In this document: positions 5,709-6,095 of the stretch, in pieces
Numbering within the stretch: the first letter of the stretch is position 1
Layout: every line of letters starts with the position of its first letter
Assembly (NCBI GenBank): GCA_014523515.1
Contig: JAATVJ010000233.1
Location: 1 to 6,095 of the forward strand
Source of the DNA: Nitrososphaerales archaeon TH1177
GTDB taxonomy: Archaea; Thermoproteota; Nitrososphaeria; Nitrososphaerales; Nitrososphaeraceae
Reading direction: 5' to 3'
DNA length: 6,095 nt
Translations under genes and position numbers: made by a program
Notes under the pieces: model-generated
What the model was told of the DNA's origin: nothing
Seen by the model: the letters and a program-made list of their open reading frames with translations, nothing else
Database searches by the model: none

Positions 5709-6095
5709 CTAATCAGATTCAATAACAGACTTCAAAAATCCAAACCTTTTATACTCATCAACCAAAATTTTAGATAAATGTTTAGTTATATCTCGTATAC
5801 CTAAGATGCTTACAATTTCTTGATTGTCTTCTAAAACCGGAAGTCTTTTGATTTTATTACTAGTCATTTTCTGTGATGCTGTTTCAATTGAGTCATAAGA
5901 CATTATTGTAATTACTGGCGAAGACATTATTTTCCTAAAATTAATTTCATTAGGCAAAATATTTTTTATACAAACTTTTTTTATAATATCTCGTTCAGTT
6001 ATTATTCCAATTGGAAAGTTTTGTGAATTCATTACAAGGACAGAACCTATTGTATTTTTTACCATTAATTTAGATATATCTAATGCAGTTGCTTC
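5709..6095 (-). CDS. CBS-domain protein, C-terminal part (5' end beyond window)
   Basis: The frame is open to the window edge, so only the last 128 residues are visible. It begins EATALDISKLMVKNTIGS, the helix and strand at the start of a CBS repeat. A methionine at 6065 sits inside that repeat and is not the true start. The first visible CBS repeat runs to about residue 48 and has IGSVLVMNSQNFPIGIITER with the T33-x-x-D36 nucleotide-binding pattern. The second (about 53-108) has IMSSPVITI at its start and KIKRLPVLEDNQEIVSI, but its T-x-x-D motif is altered (Gly replaces Thr before IRD). A short C-terminal tail (VDEYKRFGFLKSVIESD) follows, with no extra domain. Paired CBS repeats form a Bateman module that binds adenosyl ligands. 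Stand-alone CBS-pair proteins are abundant in Thaumarchaeota and mostly uncharacterised. It differs from the CBS protein at 815 in lacking the HPF-like domain, at least in the visible part. Confidence 0.88.
   Translation of the reverse strand, partial: EATALDISKLMVKNTIGSVLVMNSQNFPIGIITERDIIKKVCIKNILPNEINFRKIMSSPVITIMSYDSIETASQKMTSNKIKRLPVLEDNQEIVSILGIRDITKHLSKILVDEYKRFGFLKSVIESD

Noticed and set aside
815..6095. The two CBS proteins as a functional pair or recent duplication
   Set aside because: They are far apart, on opposite strands, differ in domain content and share only general CBS motifs.
1..6095. tRNA, rRNA, insertion sequence, integrase, toxin-antitoxin or defence module
   Set aside because: No cloverleaf-like GC-rich segment, transposase motif, terminal inverted repeat or paired small genes with such signatures was seen on either strand.

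Overview
The window looks like a chromosomal stretch of an AT-rich ammonia-oxidising archaeon (Thaumarchaeota/Nitrososphaerota), most plausibly a Nitrososphaerales soil lineage such as Nitrosocosmicus. Three things suggest this: an AN1 zinc finger fused to an M50 membrane protease, a decayed helix-turn-helix plus coiled-coil protein of a type I recall as common in these genomes, and gene starts that lie about 25-30 nt downstream of TATA-like boxes with no clear Shine-Dalgarno, as expected for leaderless archaeal mRNAs. The taxonomic call rests on recognition of families, not on a search.

Layout. 1-379 holds a broken, unidentified coding remnant that enters from the left edge. 380-782 is AT-rich and appears empty. 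815-1957 (+) is an intact protein with four CBS domains and a C-terminal domain shaped like the ribosome-hibernation factor HPF/RaiA. 2172-2312 (+) is a 46-residue CxxC...CxxC zinc-ribbon protein with its own promoter. 2692-3321 (+) is a heavily decayed HTH/coiled-coil gene that keeps a good TATA box. 3386-4135 (-) is an intact AN1 zinc finger/M50 site-2-protease-like membrane protein. Divergent from it, 4268-4601 (+) is an antibiotic-biosynthesis-monooxygenase (ABM) fold gene broken by one frameshift. 4888-5348 (+) is a second unidentified decayed gene, followed by a short hydrophobic remnant. 5709-6095 (-) is the C-terminal part of a CBS-domain protein that runs off the right edge.

The genes do not form an evident operon: each intact gene has its own promoter-like element and they point in different directions. 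The common thread is loss. About half of the non-coding sequence can be read as eroded reading frames, so this is a region of low gene density and active pseudogenisation rather than a coordinated accessory system. The most interesting intact gene is the CBS/HPF-like protein, which by its domain order could couple adenine-nucleotide sensing to ribosome dormancy. I found no CRISPR array, tRNA, rRNA, transposase or phage module.
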